Notes under the pieces: generated by a model | Seen by the model: the letters and a program-made list of their open reading frames with translations, nothing else | Database searches by the model: none | Told to the model about the DNA's origin: nothing | Assembly (NCBI GenBank): GCA_015061985.1 | Contig: SUVN01000008.1 | Location: 16,443-80,442 of the forward strand | Direction of reading: 5' to 3' | Source: Akkermansiaceae bacterium | GTDB lineage: Bacteria > Verrucomicrobiota > Verrucomicrobiia > Verrucomicrobiales > Akkermansiaceae | Length of the DNA: 64,000 bases | Position numbers and translations under genes: made by a program | Shown here: one piece after another, positions 27,073 through 36,958 of the stretch | How positions within the stretch are numbered: the stretch's first letter is position 1 | How the letters are laid out: the number at the start of each line of letters is the position of its first letter

Positions 27073-28491
27073 ATGTCTGTTCCAACAGTTGCCATCGTAG
27101 GCCGCCCCAACGTGGGCAAATCCGCCATCTTCAACCGCATGGTCGGTCGGCGCATCGCCATCGTGCATGACCAACCCGGTGTCACCCGCGACCGTCTCAG
27201 CGCACCCTGCCGCATCACGGATTACGAAGCCCTGCTGGTGGATACCGGCGGTATCGGCTCCACGCTGGATGACGGCTTTGCCGCCCAAGTGGCAAGAGAG
27301 GCAGATATCGCCCTCAATGCCGCAGACCTCATCATGTTCGTCTGCGACTGCCGCGACCACCTGACCCCCATCGACAAAAACATCGCCACCATGCTGCACA
27401 AGAGCGATATCCCCGTGCTGCTGGTGCTCAACAAGGCTGATACGGACAAGCAGGAGCTCAACCTGGGCGAGTTCACTGAGCTGGGCTTCACGGACTACGT
27501 GTTCACCTCCGCTGCACACGGGCGTGGCTTCCACGAACTGGCCACCAAATTGAACCGCAGACTCAAGGAACTGGGTGCCAGCCCCATGCAGGCAGAGGCA
27601 GACCCCACAGCCACCCCGGAAGAAGAGCCCGACCGCGAAGAAGTGACCGCCGACTCCCCCATCCGCATGGCTATCGTCGGCCGCCCGAATGCCGGCAAAT
27701 CCTCACTGGTCAACGCCATCCTGCAAGATAAGCGCACCATCGTTTCCGATGTAGCCGGCACCACGCGTGATGCCATCGACATCCCCTACACCCACGGCGA
27801 TAAAAACTATGTGCTGATTGATACCGCCGGGATGCGTCCCCGCTCCAAGCGGGACACCTCCGTGGAGGTATTCTCTGCCATGCGCAGCGAGAAGGCCATC
27901 CGCCGCTCCGATATCTGCCTGCTGGTCATCGACCTCTCCGTCGGCGTCACCCAGCAGGACCGGCGCATCGGCTCCATCATCGCCCAGGAATGCAAGCCCT
28001 GCATTGTGGTGGTCAACAAGTTCGACCTGTACTGCCCGGATGCCCCGCTTTCTGCCCGCAAGGAAGCCGCCAAGGAACATGTGAAAGAGAACCTCTTTTT
28101 CCTGGACTACGCCCCGGTGGTCATTGTCTCCGCCAAGGAAGGACGAGGGCTGGAACACATCTTCAAGGCGCTGGCGCGCGTACAGAAATGCTCGCTGAAC
28201 ATGCCGGGCACCGGGGAGCTCAACCGCCTGCTCCAGCGCGCCATGGAGGTAAACCCACCCGGGCAGCACCGCACGCTCAAAAAGCGGCTCAAGCTCTTCT
28301 ACGCCACCGCGGCTGTGAACGAGAAATACACCACTATCCCGGTACCGACCTATGTTCTTTTCGTGAACGACAAGCGCCTGCTGGCAGACAGCTATGCCCA
28401 GTTCCTGCGCAACACCATCCGCTCCCGTATCAACGCAGAGGGTATCCCCATCGTTCTCTCCCCCCGTTCCCGTGTGCGCCATACAGACTGA
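27073..28491 (+). CDS. der: Ribosome-assembly GTPase Der (EngA)
   Basis: 472 residues with the diagnostic two GTPase domains: GRPNVGKS at 10-17 and GRPNAGKS near 203-210, each followed by DTGG/DTAGM and NKAD/NKFD motifs, then a C-terminal KH-like domain. Der is essential for 50S subunit maturation. The linker between domains (about 170-195) is acidic. Expressed either from its own promoter or with the upstream envelope cluster. Confidence 0.96.
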   Translation: MSVPTVAIVGRPNVGKSAIFNRMVGRRIAIVHDQPGVTRDRLSAPCRITDYEALLVDTGGIGSTLDDGFAAQVAREADIALNAADLIMFVCDCRDHLTPIDKNIATMLHKSDIPVLLVLNKADTDKQELNLGEFTELGFTDYVFTSAAHGRGFHELATKLNRRLKELGASPMQAEADPTATPEEEPDREEVTADSPIRMAIVGRPNAGKSSLVNAILQDKRTIVSDVAGTTRDAIDIPYTHGDKNYVLIDTAGMRPRSKRDTSVEVFSAMRSEKAIRRSDICLLVIDLSVGVTQQDRRIGSIIAQECKPCIVVVNKFDLYCPDAPLSARKEAAKEHVKENLFFLDYAPVVIVSAKEGRGLEHIFKALARVQKCSLNMPGTGELNRLLQRAMEVNPPGQHRTLKKRLKLFYATAAVNEKYTTIPVPTYVLFVNDKRLLADSYAQFLRNTIRSRINAEGIPIVLSPRSRVRHTD

Positions 28492-28510
28492 GCACACACC
28501 TCAAATTTCA

Positions 28511-28544
28511 ACCGGGCATCTCCATGAAGGGGATGCCCGGTTTT
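28511..28544 (+). terminator. Terminator of der
   Basis: ACCGGGCATC / GATGCCCGGT stem (loop includes a CC/GG pair) followed by TTTTGT. Confidence 0.85.
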
Positions 28545-28568
28545 GTATTAAAGAAGTACAAGGATTAT

Positions 28569-29450
28569 TTATTTCGCAACCTGCTGGCGGCAGGCTTTCA
28601 CGGTATTGGCCATGAGCATGGCAATCGTCATGGGACCCACACCGCCGGGCACGGGAGTAATGGCGCTGCAGGAGTCCTTCACAGCCTCAAAATCCACATC
28701 TCCCACGATACGATAGCCACGGGGCCGCGTGGCATCCTCGATACGGTTGATACCCACATCCAGCACCACAGCGCCGGGTTTCACATAATCGGACTTCACC
28801 ATCTCCGGGCGACCAACGGCCGCCACAAGGATATCTGCCGTGCGGCACAGACCGGGCAAATCAGCCGTGCGAGAATGCGCAATGGTGACGGTGGCGTTAG
28901 CCTTCTTGCTGATGAGCAGGTTGGCCATGGGCTTGCCCACAATCATGCTGCGGCCAATCACAACAGCATGCTTACCCGCAGTGGGGATACCATAGGCGGC
29001 CAGCAGCTCCATGCACCCCAGAGGGGTACACGGCACAAAGCCGGTCTCATCCTCCAGCACCAGCTTGGCCACGTTGGCAGGGTGGAAGCCATCCACATCC
29101 TTACGCGGGTCAATATTGAGAATAACGGCTTCCTCATCAATGTGAGGCGGGGGCGGGCTCTGCACCAGAATACCGTGAATGCGGTCATCGGCATTCAGCC
29201 GGTGAATGAGCTGCACCAGCTCCTCCTGAGTCGTCTCTGCCGGAAGAGCCCATTTCTGAGAATAGATACCCAGCTCCGCACAGGCCTTCACCTTGGAACC
29301 AACGTAGACCTGAGAGGCGGGGTCCTCGCCCACCAGCACTACGGCCAGACCGGGTGTGTGCCCGGCGGCCTTCAACTCTTCGATTTCCTTCACCAGACGG
29401 GCGCGCACATCAGCCGCCACCTTCTTACCATCTATCAGAGTGGGTGTCAT
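28569..29450 (-). CDS. folD: Methylenetetrahydrofolate dehydrogenase/cyclohydrolase
   Basis: 293 residues. Interconverts methylene-, methenyl- and formyl-tetrahydrofolate. Motifs: [31 protein letters not shown], the Rossmann [14 protein letters not shown], and [18 protein letters not shown] near the end. Its ATG overlaps the stop of the upstream acyltransferase by 4 bp, making it the last gene of the secretin-led minus-strand unit. The formyl-THF it makes feeds PurH, encoded at 59.6 kb. Confidence 0.95.
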   Translation of the reverse strand: MTPTLIDGKKVAADVRARLVKEIEELKAAGHTPGLAVVLVGEDPASQVYVGSKVKACAELGIYSQKWALPAETTQEELVQLIHRLNADDRIHGILVQSPPPPHIDEEAVILNIDPRKDVDGFHPANVAKLVLEDETGFVPCTPLGCMELLAAYGIPTAGKHAVVIGRSMIVGKPMANLLISKKANATVTIAHSRTADLPGLCRTADILVAAVGRPEMVKSDYVKPGAVVLDVGINRIEDATRPRGYRIVGDVDFEAVKDSCSAITPVPGGVGPMTIAMLMANTVKACRQQVAK

Positions 29451-30145
29451 TTCTTTGTATCTTCTATAGGTTCAAAATCCGGGCGGCCGTATGCCATCAT
29501 TCCATCCAGACGGGTGCAGTATTCCTTAATCTGTTCGTCCGTCACATTCTGGGGGATATACAGAGGCTCTCCCCAGCGAATGGTCACTTTGGAAAAGGGC
29601 TTCGGTATCACAAATCCATCCCACGCCTTGTTGATGCGCCAGCAATGGGGAATATCAATACCCAGCGGGATGATAGGCAAACCGCTGACGGCTGCCAGCT
29701 TAATAACACCGGGATGGCAGCGGTAGCGAGGTCCCTTGGGGCCATCCGGGGTAATACACATGCTGTACCCGGACTTGAGTTCTTTCACCATATCCAGGAA
29801 ACCGGCCACTCCGCGTCTGCCGCTGGAACCGCGAACAGCACGCATGCCATAGTCCTCTGCCACGGTGGCAAGCATAGCGCCGTCCTTGCTGGCGCTGGTC
29901 AGCATGCTCATCTGAACCGTTCCCTTGAGTACATATTTGTAGAAATAACAGGGAACAAAAGTTCGGTTATGCCAGAGCGATACAATGACCGGCTTGCTAC
30001 CCATTGGTTTTGCCGTTTCTGTCTCATCGCAACAGACCACACGCTTCCGCAGCGTAAAGCAGATAGAGCTTATAAAAAACCAGATGATATGCCCCAACGG
30101 ACGAGACCACCATTTGGAACGCAACTCGTGATTTCTGGTACTCAT
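29447..30145 (-). CDS. DUF374 lysophospholipid acyltransferase-family protein
   Basis: 232 residues. One N-terminal membrane segment ([16 protein letters not shown]), then [14 protein letters not shown] with the acyltransferase histidine, [21 protein letters not shown], and the DUF374 motif [22 protein letters not shown]. The family acts at the inner membrane on lipid A-Kdo or lysophospholipid acceptors. Lies between the AsmA-like gene (15 bp gap) and folD (ATGA overlap). Substrate not predictable. Confidence 0.85.
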   Translation of the reverse strand: MSTRNHELRSKWWSRPLGHIIWFFISSICFTLRKRVVCCDETETAKPMGSKPVIVSLWHNRTFVPCYFYKYVLKGTVQMSMLTSASKDGAMLATVAEDYGMRAVRGSSGRRGVAGFLDMVKELKSGYSMCITPDGPKGPRYRCHPGVIKLAAVSGLPIIPLGIDIPHCWRINKAWDGFVIPKPFSKVTIRWGEPLYIPQNVTDEQIKEYCTRLDGMMAYGRPDFEPIEDTKK

Positions 30146-30160
30146 GGCAATGAAATGCTA

Positions 30161-31831
30161 TCAAAACGGGGAAAGAGGTTCAAAAGGATTATCTGACGGC
30201 TCAGCAAAGGGATCTGCCCCCACATCTTCCAGCCCCGGTTTCTTTGAGGGCTCGCCGCCATCCAAATCTTGCAGCTTCATCTGCTCACTGAGTTTGTTCA
30301 CGTCCAGCGTGTCAAATTTCAACCGCTCCGGGCGGGATTTACGCGCCTCTACCGCCAGGGCCTCAATATCGGCCATATTATCATCAGGCTGATTGGCAAA
30401 CCCTCTCAGCACAGTAGGCAACCAGGTCCACTCACCCTTGTTCTCAAAAATAGGATCAGGAGCACCGTCTGTGTATTCCGCACGGGTCAGAATCCCGGGC
30501 AATCCGTACGTCAGCGTACCGGAGAGCTCATTGGCGGCATTAATGGTAATCTTGCCTTTCAGCGCCAGAGAATCACGGGTGACTACGCGGTTTTCAGACA
30601 ACTCCAGAGACACATCCTCCCCCTCAGTCATCAGCCTGACCGTACCCATTTCCACCGTAGGCGGCAGATATTGGCGGCGCTTCAGGGGTTCTATATGCTC
30701 CAGCATAGCCGTAATAGCCGGGAATGACGTCACCATGATTTTTTCCAACTCAAAATCACCGGAAAACACGGGGCCGGCCTCCGTAAAAGCCACGCGGGAA
30801 GGCAACTCATCCGATTTGCGATTGGAGGTACGTGCCGTGAAGAAAGTTTCAAACCGCCCACCGGTAAAATCAGCAAACGGCATGTTTACTGCGCGCAGTT
30901 GGAGAGCACCATCCAGCGGCTCACCATTCGCAATACGATGCCTCATCGCAAGCGAGCTGCGCGGTTGCTGCGTCTCATCCGTCGGCATTTCAACAGACCC
31001 CGAGATGTACAAATCCTCTATGCCGATCGGTGAAAGGTGAACCTTCGTTTCCGTCAGGTATATCGTCTGCCAGTTCTTTACCATCAGAGTACCCTGGGCG
31101 CAGGATATCACGCAATTATCGCGCCCGCTTCGCGGATAATAAAGGTGAGCTTTGCCATTCCTGAGCTGCAACCGGGAGAATTCCCCTCTGCCCCAGCTGA
31201 CGGAGAAGTCATCGCACTCCATGCGATCAAACTTCCACACGGGTTTTCCATTAAGCACAGGCATCTGCATCTGCCTGGCCTCCGGCCTCAGAATAAAATT
31301 GGCTCGCTTGATTTTCAGCACACCGGACTGAGCAATTTCACGGAAAAATGACTCCGCGCTCAGTTCAGCAGACAAGTCGTGGAGCTCCACCTGCTCCAGC
31401 AGGCAATCATCCGGAAACTCTGCCACTATCGAGCTGATATGCAGCGTTGTTCCGCTGATACCGGTGCCTACCACCCGGACAGACTCCGCTCCCCAGGCTT
31501 TCCTGAACTCATCTACACGCGACTGCAGATAACTCTCGCCGCTCATGACGGCCATCCGATAGAAGAAGAAAGCGGATACGACACACAACGCTAAGAACGC
31601 AATAGAGATAAAAGCAACCAAATGCTTGCGGCTACGCTTGCGGATATCTTTCTCCGTCATCATCACCCGGCGCTTCTTCGTCACACGGATAACCTTTGTA
31701 CCATCCGGCCTGACAACAACTTCCCGTCTTTTGGCCTGTGAGGGTTTTTCTTCGTTAATCCGGCGGATAATATCACGCACCTGAGTCTGACTCTCGTCCT
31801 CGCTATCGTACTTATCGTCGTTTTTTGCCAT
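30161..31831 (-). CDS. Single-pass AsmA-like envelope protein
   Basis: 556 residues. A 70-residue charged cytoplasmic N-terminus, one TM helix at about 71-92 (LVAFISIAFLALCVVSAFFF), then a long periplasmic region of repeated amphipathic beta strands (for example GTTLHISSIVAEFPDDCLLE, LKIKRANFILRPEARQMQMP, GKITINAANELSGTLTYGLP). This is the look of AsmA/TamB-type lipid-carrier proteins, but I see no firm signature. Acidic, proline-rich tail. Located 18 bp after the secretin gene, so probably part of the same unit. Confidence 0.7.
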   Translation of the reverse strand: MAKNDDKYDSEDESQTQVRDIIRRINEEKPSQAKRREVVVRPDGTKVIRVTKKRRVMMTEKDIRKRSRKHLVAFISIAFLALCVVSAFFFYRMAVMSGESYLQSRVDEFRKAWGAESVRVVGTGISGTTLHISSIVAEFPDDCLLEQVELHDLSAELSAESFFREIAQSGVLKIKRANFILRPEARQMQMPVLNGKPVWKFDRMECDDFSVSWGRGEFSRLQLRNGKAHLYYPRSGRDNCVISCAQGTLMVKNWQTIYLTETKVHLSPIGIEDLYISGSVEMPTDETQQPRSSLAMRHRIANGEPLDGALQLRAVNMPFADFTGGRFETFFTARTSNRKSDELPSRVAFTEAGPVFSGDFELEKIMVTSFPAITAMLEHIEPLKRRQYLPPTVEMGTVRLMTEGEDVSLELSENRVVTRDSLALKGKITINAANELSGTLTYGLPGILTRAEYTDGAPDPIFENKGEWTWLPTVLRGFANQPDDNMADIEALAVEARKSRPERLKFDTLDVNKLSEQMKLQDLDGGEPSKKPGLEDVGADPFAEPSDNPFEPLSPF

Positions 31832-31849
31832 GTATCTCTTTCCTTTATA

Positions 31850-34369
31850 TTAATCGGCAGCAGTGGGGCGCTGACCGGTTGTCGTATTCCGACCTGTGGG
31901 GTCTACCAAATCTACCCGGGCAAACAGCAGGAATGCCTTGCGGGATTCTTCCTCGCCTTCCGATCGGAACAGCCTGCCCACCAGAGGCAAATCCCCAAGA
32001 ACGGGTAATTTATCTTCAAAACGAACTTTGCGTGCCTCCTGCAAACCACCCATCACCAGCACAGAACCGGGAGCTACCGTTATCTTGGTATTTTCCATGC
32101 GGCGCTTGAATACAGGCTTGAGGATAAGGTTGTCCGACAGGGTTATCTTCTGCACCCCCTTGGCACCACCAGGAATCCACTGGTAGGATTCTATAGGAGA
32201 GCCCCAGTTGATGAAGCCTTCAAAATCATTCATCGTCACCGTCAAGGCAATAGTCACACTATCGTCAGGCAACACTTCCGCGCTATGCACCTGTACAATA
32301 GTGCCGATACCACCCACGGTGTCCTCGTTCATACCGAAACGGGTAAACTCATCCGGATGCGAACCGACGGCAACCGTCGCATACCCCCTGTTATAATCAT
32401 CATTCCCGGACACGTTCTCCTTCCTGCCGAAATTCATGCTCATGGAGGATATCTGCGGCTCGGAATAGGTCTCCGGATAGAACATTTCGCGCACGTTGGT
32501 GAAGGTCACCTGCTCTTCCATGCCGGGGGTGAACACCAGACGCGGGTTGAACAGCACATCTGCACCTTTCTTCTGTGCCAGACCTCGCATAATCATCGTC
32601 AGGTCGCCGGCATCCCATACGCCGCGCAGCGAGAAGATGCCGGGTGCCTTGGAACCGCCGCCTTTGGCAATACCGTACTGATAGGCACTACCGTTGGCAA
32701 TGAGATTGTCCATATTATTGGAGGAAATGGCTCGTACATCTGAGCGCAGTCCGGCAGTCATGGACGTGTTGGTGGAAGAACCTATGGTAGAAATGCCCGC
32801 ATCCATCACCGGCAAACCGGTTGCAGCAGAAACCGCCTGCTGCGTACCGCCGCCGCCATAGAGCGTGCCGGCATCGTTCAGGCTGAAGTTAAGCAGCCAT
32901 TCAAAGCCCAACTCGTTCAAGTCCGTTTCCTCAACTTCCACCGCCATGACGTTGAGGACAACCGCGCGCTGCACCTCACTTATCGGGGTGCTGATGAGCT
33001 CGCCTATCTCATCCAGATTATGCACCGTATTGTAGACAAACAGATGCCGATTGGCTGCATCATATCGGGCACGGGAACCCTCCGGGAACGATATACCCAT
33101 GGCCTTGAGCGCCACCACAGGGTTGACACGCTTCACCACCATACGGCTACCGCCACCTTCTCCATCGAAATCGTCCTCATCCTCGCCGCCCTCTTCGCTG
33201 TCCATATCGAAGAAATGCGGAGCCACCGTATAGACGCGCTCGGTCATCGGCCCGAAATCGCGTCCGGAATAGCTCAACTCAACACCAATGGGGGTGATGT
33301 AGTAGGAAATCCCCAGCTGGCGCACCAGCACATCCAGCACATCTGCTACGGATACATCCGCCAGCGTGAGGTTGATGCGGCGGGACATAATCTGCTCAAA
33401 ACCGGCAGAGCCCTTTATACCAAAGTTCGGGCTGATGTTGATGTGGCGGCCTGCGGGCATCCCTGCGGCCTCAACACGCCGAATCTGCCCCTGGAGGGCT
33501 TCAACGACATCCATGATGGAAGCATCCTCAAAACTAATCTGCGCCAGGCGCATCTCCTTGAGCGCCTCTGCAATACGTGCCTCTGCCTCCGTCTGCTCCA
33601 CACCACCGTCAACAGATGTATCAGCACCGGATACAGAAAGACTATCTGCCAACTCTGCGGGAACCTTTTCTTCCCATGTGGCATCCACCTCTGCCAGACG
33701 GCGGGCGCGGAGTTCATTGTAGGAAGACTTATGGTACTCCATTCGGCGGCGGGAGGCAGCCTCCTGACCGCGGCGGGCAGCGCTGTTGTAGGGGTCGAGC
33801 TTCAACACCTCGTTAAAGGTGGCCTCGGCCTCATCATATTTCCCCAAATCCAGATAACCGTATCCGAGCGTCAGGCGGCGGCTCACTTCCTCCACATCAG
33901 CCACATGCTCCGGGGTAAGCGCCGGGTTATGGCGCACAGGGTCCTGCGTCTGCACCAGTTCCTTGCGGGCGCGCTTGTTGTCGGGGGAAAGCTGCACGGC
34001 TTCCTTCAGGAAGCTGATGGCCTCATCATAGCGACCAACGGCGCGGTAATCCATGGCTCTTGCAATCAGGGCATCAGAGAGGCTATCCTTGATGAAGCGC
34101 TGCTGTTTTTCAGTCTCCGGAGCAACGGGCAGCACAGCCAGCGCATTGCGATAATGCTCCACGGCATCGGTGTAGCGCTTGGCCACATAGGCATCGCGCG
34201 CCTCCTGCACTTGTTGCATTGCATCCCGCAGCGCCATGGTTCGGCGCGCACTCTGCGACACCGCAAATGACTGAGCATCTGCATCCTGAGCCCACACCTG
34301 CGGAGAGAGAGAGAGAGCCGCAGATGCTACAACGGAAAAGAGTACAGTACGAGTGTAGGAGCCTTTCAT
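31850..34369 (-). CDS. Secretin with N-terminal TPR region (PilQ/GspD superfamily)
   Basis: 839 residues from ATG 34369 (MKGSYTRTVLFSVVASAALS, signal peptide to VWAQ). TPR-like helices span about 40-230 (DAMQQVQEARDAYVAKRYTD, GYGYLDLGKYDEAEATFNEV). An STN/N-domain lies near 290-390 (HINISPNFGI, INLTLADVSVADVLDVLVRQ). The secretin core runs from about 480 to the end and includes PRLVFTPGMEEQVTFTN, GSVLVMGGLQEARKVRFEDK and LPVLGDLPLVGRLFRSEGEE, all classic. It forms outer-membrane rings for pili or type II secretion. It is not at the pilM locus, so it may be a second system or share the pilus. Confidence 0.87.
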   Translation of the reverse strand: MKGSYTRTVLFSVVASAALSLSPQVWAQDADAQSFAVSQSARRTMALRDAMQQVQEARDAYVAKRYTDAVEHYRNALAVLPVAPETEKQQRFIKDSLSDALIARAMDYRAVGRYDEAISFLKEAVQLSPDNKRARKELVQTQDPVRHNPALTPEHVADVEEVSRRLTLGYGYLDLGKYDEAEATFNEVLKLDPYNSAARRGQEAASRRRMEYHKSSYNELRARRLAEVDATWEEKVPAELADSLSVSGADTSVDGGVEQTEAEARIAEALKEMRLAQISFEDASIMDVVEALQGQIRRVEAAGMPAGRHINISPNFGIKGSAGFEQIMSRRINLTLADVSVADVLDVLVRQLGISYYITPIGVELSYSGRDFGPMTERVYTVAPHFFDMDSEEGGEDEDDFDGEGGGSRMVVKRVNPVVALKAMGISFPEGSRARYDAANRHLFVYNTVHNLDEIGELISTPISEVQRAVVLNVMAVEVEETDLNELGFEWLLNFSLNDAGTLYGGGGTQQAVSAATGLPVMDAGISTIGSSTNTSMTAGLRSDVRAISSNNMDNLIANGSAYQYGIAKGGGSKAPGIFSLRGVWDAGDLTMIMRGLAQKKGADVLFNPRLVFTPGMEEQVTFTNVREMFYPETYSEPQISSMSMNFGRKENVSGNDDYNRGYATVAVGSHPDEFTRFGMNEDTVGGIGTIVQVHSAEVLPDDSVTIALTVTMNDFEGFINWGSPIESYQWIPGGAKGVQKITLSDNLILKPVFKRRMENTKITVAPGSVLVMGGLQEARKVRFEDKLPVLGDLPLVGRLFRSEGEEESRKAFLLFARVDLVDPTGRNTTTGQRPTAAD

Positions 34370-34460
34370 AAGCGAGTACGGACATATTAGCAAATCCCCT
34401 ATCAAAAGTCACTCATAAAAGTACATTCTGACAAAAAAATCCCCCGCTCACTACAACAGC

Positions 34461-34497
34461 TCGGGCGGTGTCTCCCCATACCGGAAACACCGCCCGA
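34461..34497 (-). terminator. Hairpin after rpoD
   Basis: TCGGGCGGTGT / ACACCGCCCGA 11-bp stem between rpoD and the secretin gene. The T-run is weak. Confidence 0.6.
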
Positions 34498-34521
34498 ATA
34501 GCATCTGACGGAAAGTTGCGG

Positions 34522-36786
34522 TTAATTCTCCGCAGAATCCGGCAGGTAGCCGCGTATCTTGCTGATGCGCGTAGGATGACGAAGCTTGCGCAGCGCTTTC
34601 GCTTCAATCTGGCGGATACGCTCGCGGGTCACGTTGAACTGGCGGCCCACTTCCTCCAGGGTTCGGGGGGTACCGTCACGCAGGCCGAAGCGCTGTTCAA
34701 TGACGGCACGCTCGCGGGGGTTGAGCGTGTTGAGCACGTCGCCAATCTTGTCGCGCAACGAGTTGTAGGAAGCACCATCCATGGGATTTTCGGCACTCTT
34801 GTCCTCCAGGAAGTCGCCGAACGACGTATCGTCCGAATCACCGACGGGCTGCTGCATGGAAATGGGCTGCTGTGCCATCTTGAGCACACTGCGCACCTTC
34901 TCCACCGGCATGCCGCATTCGGCGGAAATTTCATCCGGCGTTGGCTCACGTCCTAAATCCTGCACCAGCTTCTTCTGCACACGCATGAGCTTGTTAATCG
35001 TCTCAATCATGTGCACCGGGATGCGAATGGTGCGCGCCTGGTCGGCAATGGAGCGCGTAATGGCCTGGCGAATCCACCACGTGGCATAGGTGGAGAACTT
35101 GTAACCACGGCGGTATTCGAACTTCTCCACCGCCTTCATGAGCCCCATGTTACCCTCCTGAATCAAATCCAGGAACGCAAGGCCGCGGTTGGTGTATTTC
35201 TTCGCAATGGAAATCACGAGACGCAGGTTGGACTCAATCATCTCGCGCTTGGCATCCTGGGCATCCTTGACGCTCTGGCGCATGATTTTATAGTGATCCA
35301 GGAACTGCGCAACAGGCATCCAGAGCTGCATCTCAATTTCCTTGAGCGCATCACGGCAGCTATCGTCCTCCGGGTCAGCATCCCGCTGGCGCAGCAGCTT
35401 CATCACACGCTGGCGGATTTCGCGCAGCCGCCCCACAAAATCCTCATACACCTTGCTCTTGAAAGAGAAATCACTGTAGAATCCGGAGAGCTTATCACGC
35501 AGCTCCTCAAACTCTTTCTGCGCAGCCGCCACGGACTTCTTGCGGCGACGGGCAGAGTTGAGCCGCATGTATGCCGCACGGGCATCATCGTGCATATCCA
35601 GCACGCGGGTGATGAGCAGCGTGAGCTCCTTGAGGTATTTCTCACGGCGGTCGATATTCTTGTCTGCCACCACGCGGTCGAAACGCTCCTGATTCATCAT
35701 CACCTTGTTGGCCGTATCGCAATAGAACACAGCAGCAAGACCGAATCGGTGCAGATTCTCCTGAATATTCTTCTCTGCCTGGTCGATGCGGCGGGAAATC
35801 TCCACTTCTTTCTGTCGGGAAAGCAGCTCCTTGAGACCCATCTGCTTGAGGTACATGCGCACCGGGTCATCCAGAATATCCAGCTTGGCCTCCATCTTCT
35901 CCGTCTCGTCCTCTTCCCCGGTATCGGACATACGCTGGCGCTCGCTGTACGAGTCCACGTCAGAGGCATCGATGATATCAAACTGCATACCGCGCAGGCG
36001 CTCCATGATTTCCTCATAGTCCTCCGGCTTGATGATATCATGCGGCAGCACGTCGTTGATATCGTCGTAGGTGAGGTATCCCTGCTCCTGAGCCAATCGG
36101 ATGAGGTCCTTGATTTTCTCCTGCACCTCCGGGGTATTCACCAGCTTGCCGCCGGAGCGTTTGATGGCCTCACCGGAAACTTCCAGGCGGGTGAGCACAA
36201 AGGAATCATCGCGCACCTCCACACCTATCTCATGCAGATGCTCAAACAGGCGCGCCTGATCGTCATCCTCCGCAGCATCCGGCGGCAGAGAATCCGCAAT
36301 ATCAGAGTCCGTCACATAGCCATTATTTTTCTTGGCAATGGCCAGCAGCGACTTGAAGGCCGTTTTCAGCGTAGCGTCATCAGAGAAGAAATCCTGCAGC
36401 TGCTGTGCCGTCACACGGGGATTAAATGAACCCTTGCGCTTTTTCTTGGGCTTGAGCTCATCGTAATCATCCTCCTGCACAGGTTCCGGCAGCGGCTCTT
36501 CTTTCTTCGCTGCGGTCTTCTTAGCCTCCTGCCTGGGAGCTTCAACCGCAGGTGTTTTTGCAGGTGTCGGCTTCGTTTTCGAGGGCTTTTTCGCTGCCTG
36601 AGCTGTTGCCTTTTTCGCAGGTGCCGGGGCTTTCGTTTTCTCCGGCGTTGCAGTCGGTGCAACTTCTACCGTTGGTTCTTCGGTCACTACGGCTTCTGCG
36701 GGCTTTTTCTTCGGGGCTGCCTTGGCGGCAGATTTCGGAGTCGGCTTCTTTGCCGTCTTCGGGGAATCTTTTTTGCTGGTAGACAT
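34522..36786 (-). CDS. rpoD: RNA polymerase primary sigma factor
   Basis: 754 residues from ATG 36786 ([20 protein letters not shown]). Residues 1-130 are Lys/Ala/Pro-rich and disordered. Two region-1.1-like domains follow (about 145-200, with [20 protein letters not shown], and about 225-285, with [20 protein letters not shown]). Then regions 1.2-4: [19 protein letters not shown], the region 2 helix [20 protein letters not shown], and region 4.2 [20 protein letters not shown]. This is the housekeeping sigma70. Two candidate promoters lie upstream. An ATG 30 bp upstream is in frame but poorly placed. Confidence 0.96.
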   Translation of the reverse strand: MSTSKKDSPKTAKKPTPKSAAKAAPKKKPAEAVVTEEPTVEVAPTATPEKTKAPAPAKKATAQAAKKPSKTKPTPAKTPAVEAPRQEAKKTAAKKEEPLPEPVQEDDYDELKPKKKRKGSFNPRVTAQQLQDFFSDDATLKTAFKSLLAIAKKNNGYVTDSDIADSLPPDAAEDDDQARLFEHLHEIGVEVRDDSFVLTRLEVSGEAIKRSGGKLVNTPEVQEKIKDLIRLAQEQGYLTYDDINDVLPHDIIKPEDYEEIMERLRGMQFDIIDASDVDSYSERQRMSDTGEEDETEKMEAKLDILDDPVRMYLKQMGLKELLSRQKEVEISRRIDQAEKNIQENLHRFGLAAVFYCDTANKVMMNQERFDRVVADKNIDRREKYLKELTLLITRVLDMHDDARAAYMRLNSARRRKKSVAAAQKEFEELRDKLSGFYSDFSFKSKVYEDFVGRLREIRQRVMKLLRQRDADPEDDSCRDALKEIEMQLWMPVAQFLDHYKIMRQSVKDAQDAKREMIESNLRLVISIAKKYTNRGLAFLDLIQEGNMGLMKAVEKFEYRRGYKFSTYATWWIRQAITRSIADQARTIRIPVHMIETINKLMRVQKKLVQDLGREPTPDEISAECGMPVEKVRSVLKMAQQPISMQQPVGDSDDTSFGDFLEDKSAENPMDGASYNSLRDKIGDVLNTLNPRERAVIEQRFGLRDGTPRTLEEVGRQFNVTRERIRQIEAKALRKLRHPTRISKIRGYLPDSAEN

Positions 36787-36806
36787 GATATATGAAAAAA
36801 TGAGAC

Positions 36807-36835
36807 GATACTCCACCCATTACGCATTTTGTCAA
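36807..36835 (-). promoter_or_regulatory. Candidate proximal promoter of rpoD
   Basis: Minus strand perfect TTGACA (36835-36830), 17 bp, AGTATC (36812-36807). The -10 is weak. Confidence 0.4.
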
Positions 36836-36860
36836 GTGTTTGGCGAAATGCGTGGCATGA

Positions 36861-36888
36861 TATATAGCACAAATATCATTACCCGCAA
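36861..36888 (-). promoter_or_regulatory. Candidate distal promoter of rpoD
   Basis: Minus strand TTGCGG (36888-36883), 16 bp, TATATA (36866-36861). Confidence 0.5.
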
Positions 36889-36958
36889 GAAATAAATTGA
36901 TATTATGACACAAAAATCACTCTTAAAGCGCTAAAAAGCGGGCAATTCGGCAACTTAT

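Noticed and set aside
27990..29726. A plus-strand frame running through the end of der, its terminator and folD
   Set aside because: Out of frame with der and antisense to folD; crosses a strong terminator.
34299..34316. Short GA repeat (gagagagagaga) near the start of the secretin gene
   Set aside because: Considered as a phase-variation tract. It lies in the signal-peptide coding part, is only a few dinucleotides long and could be ordinary coding sequence. Worth only a strain comparison.
35011..36429. A plus-strand open frame of 472 codons
   Set aside because: Antisense to rpoD; mirror frame.
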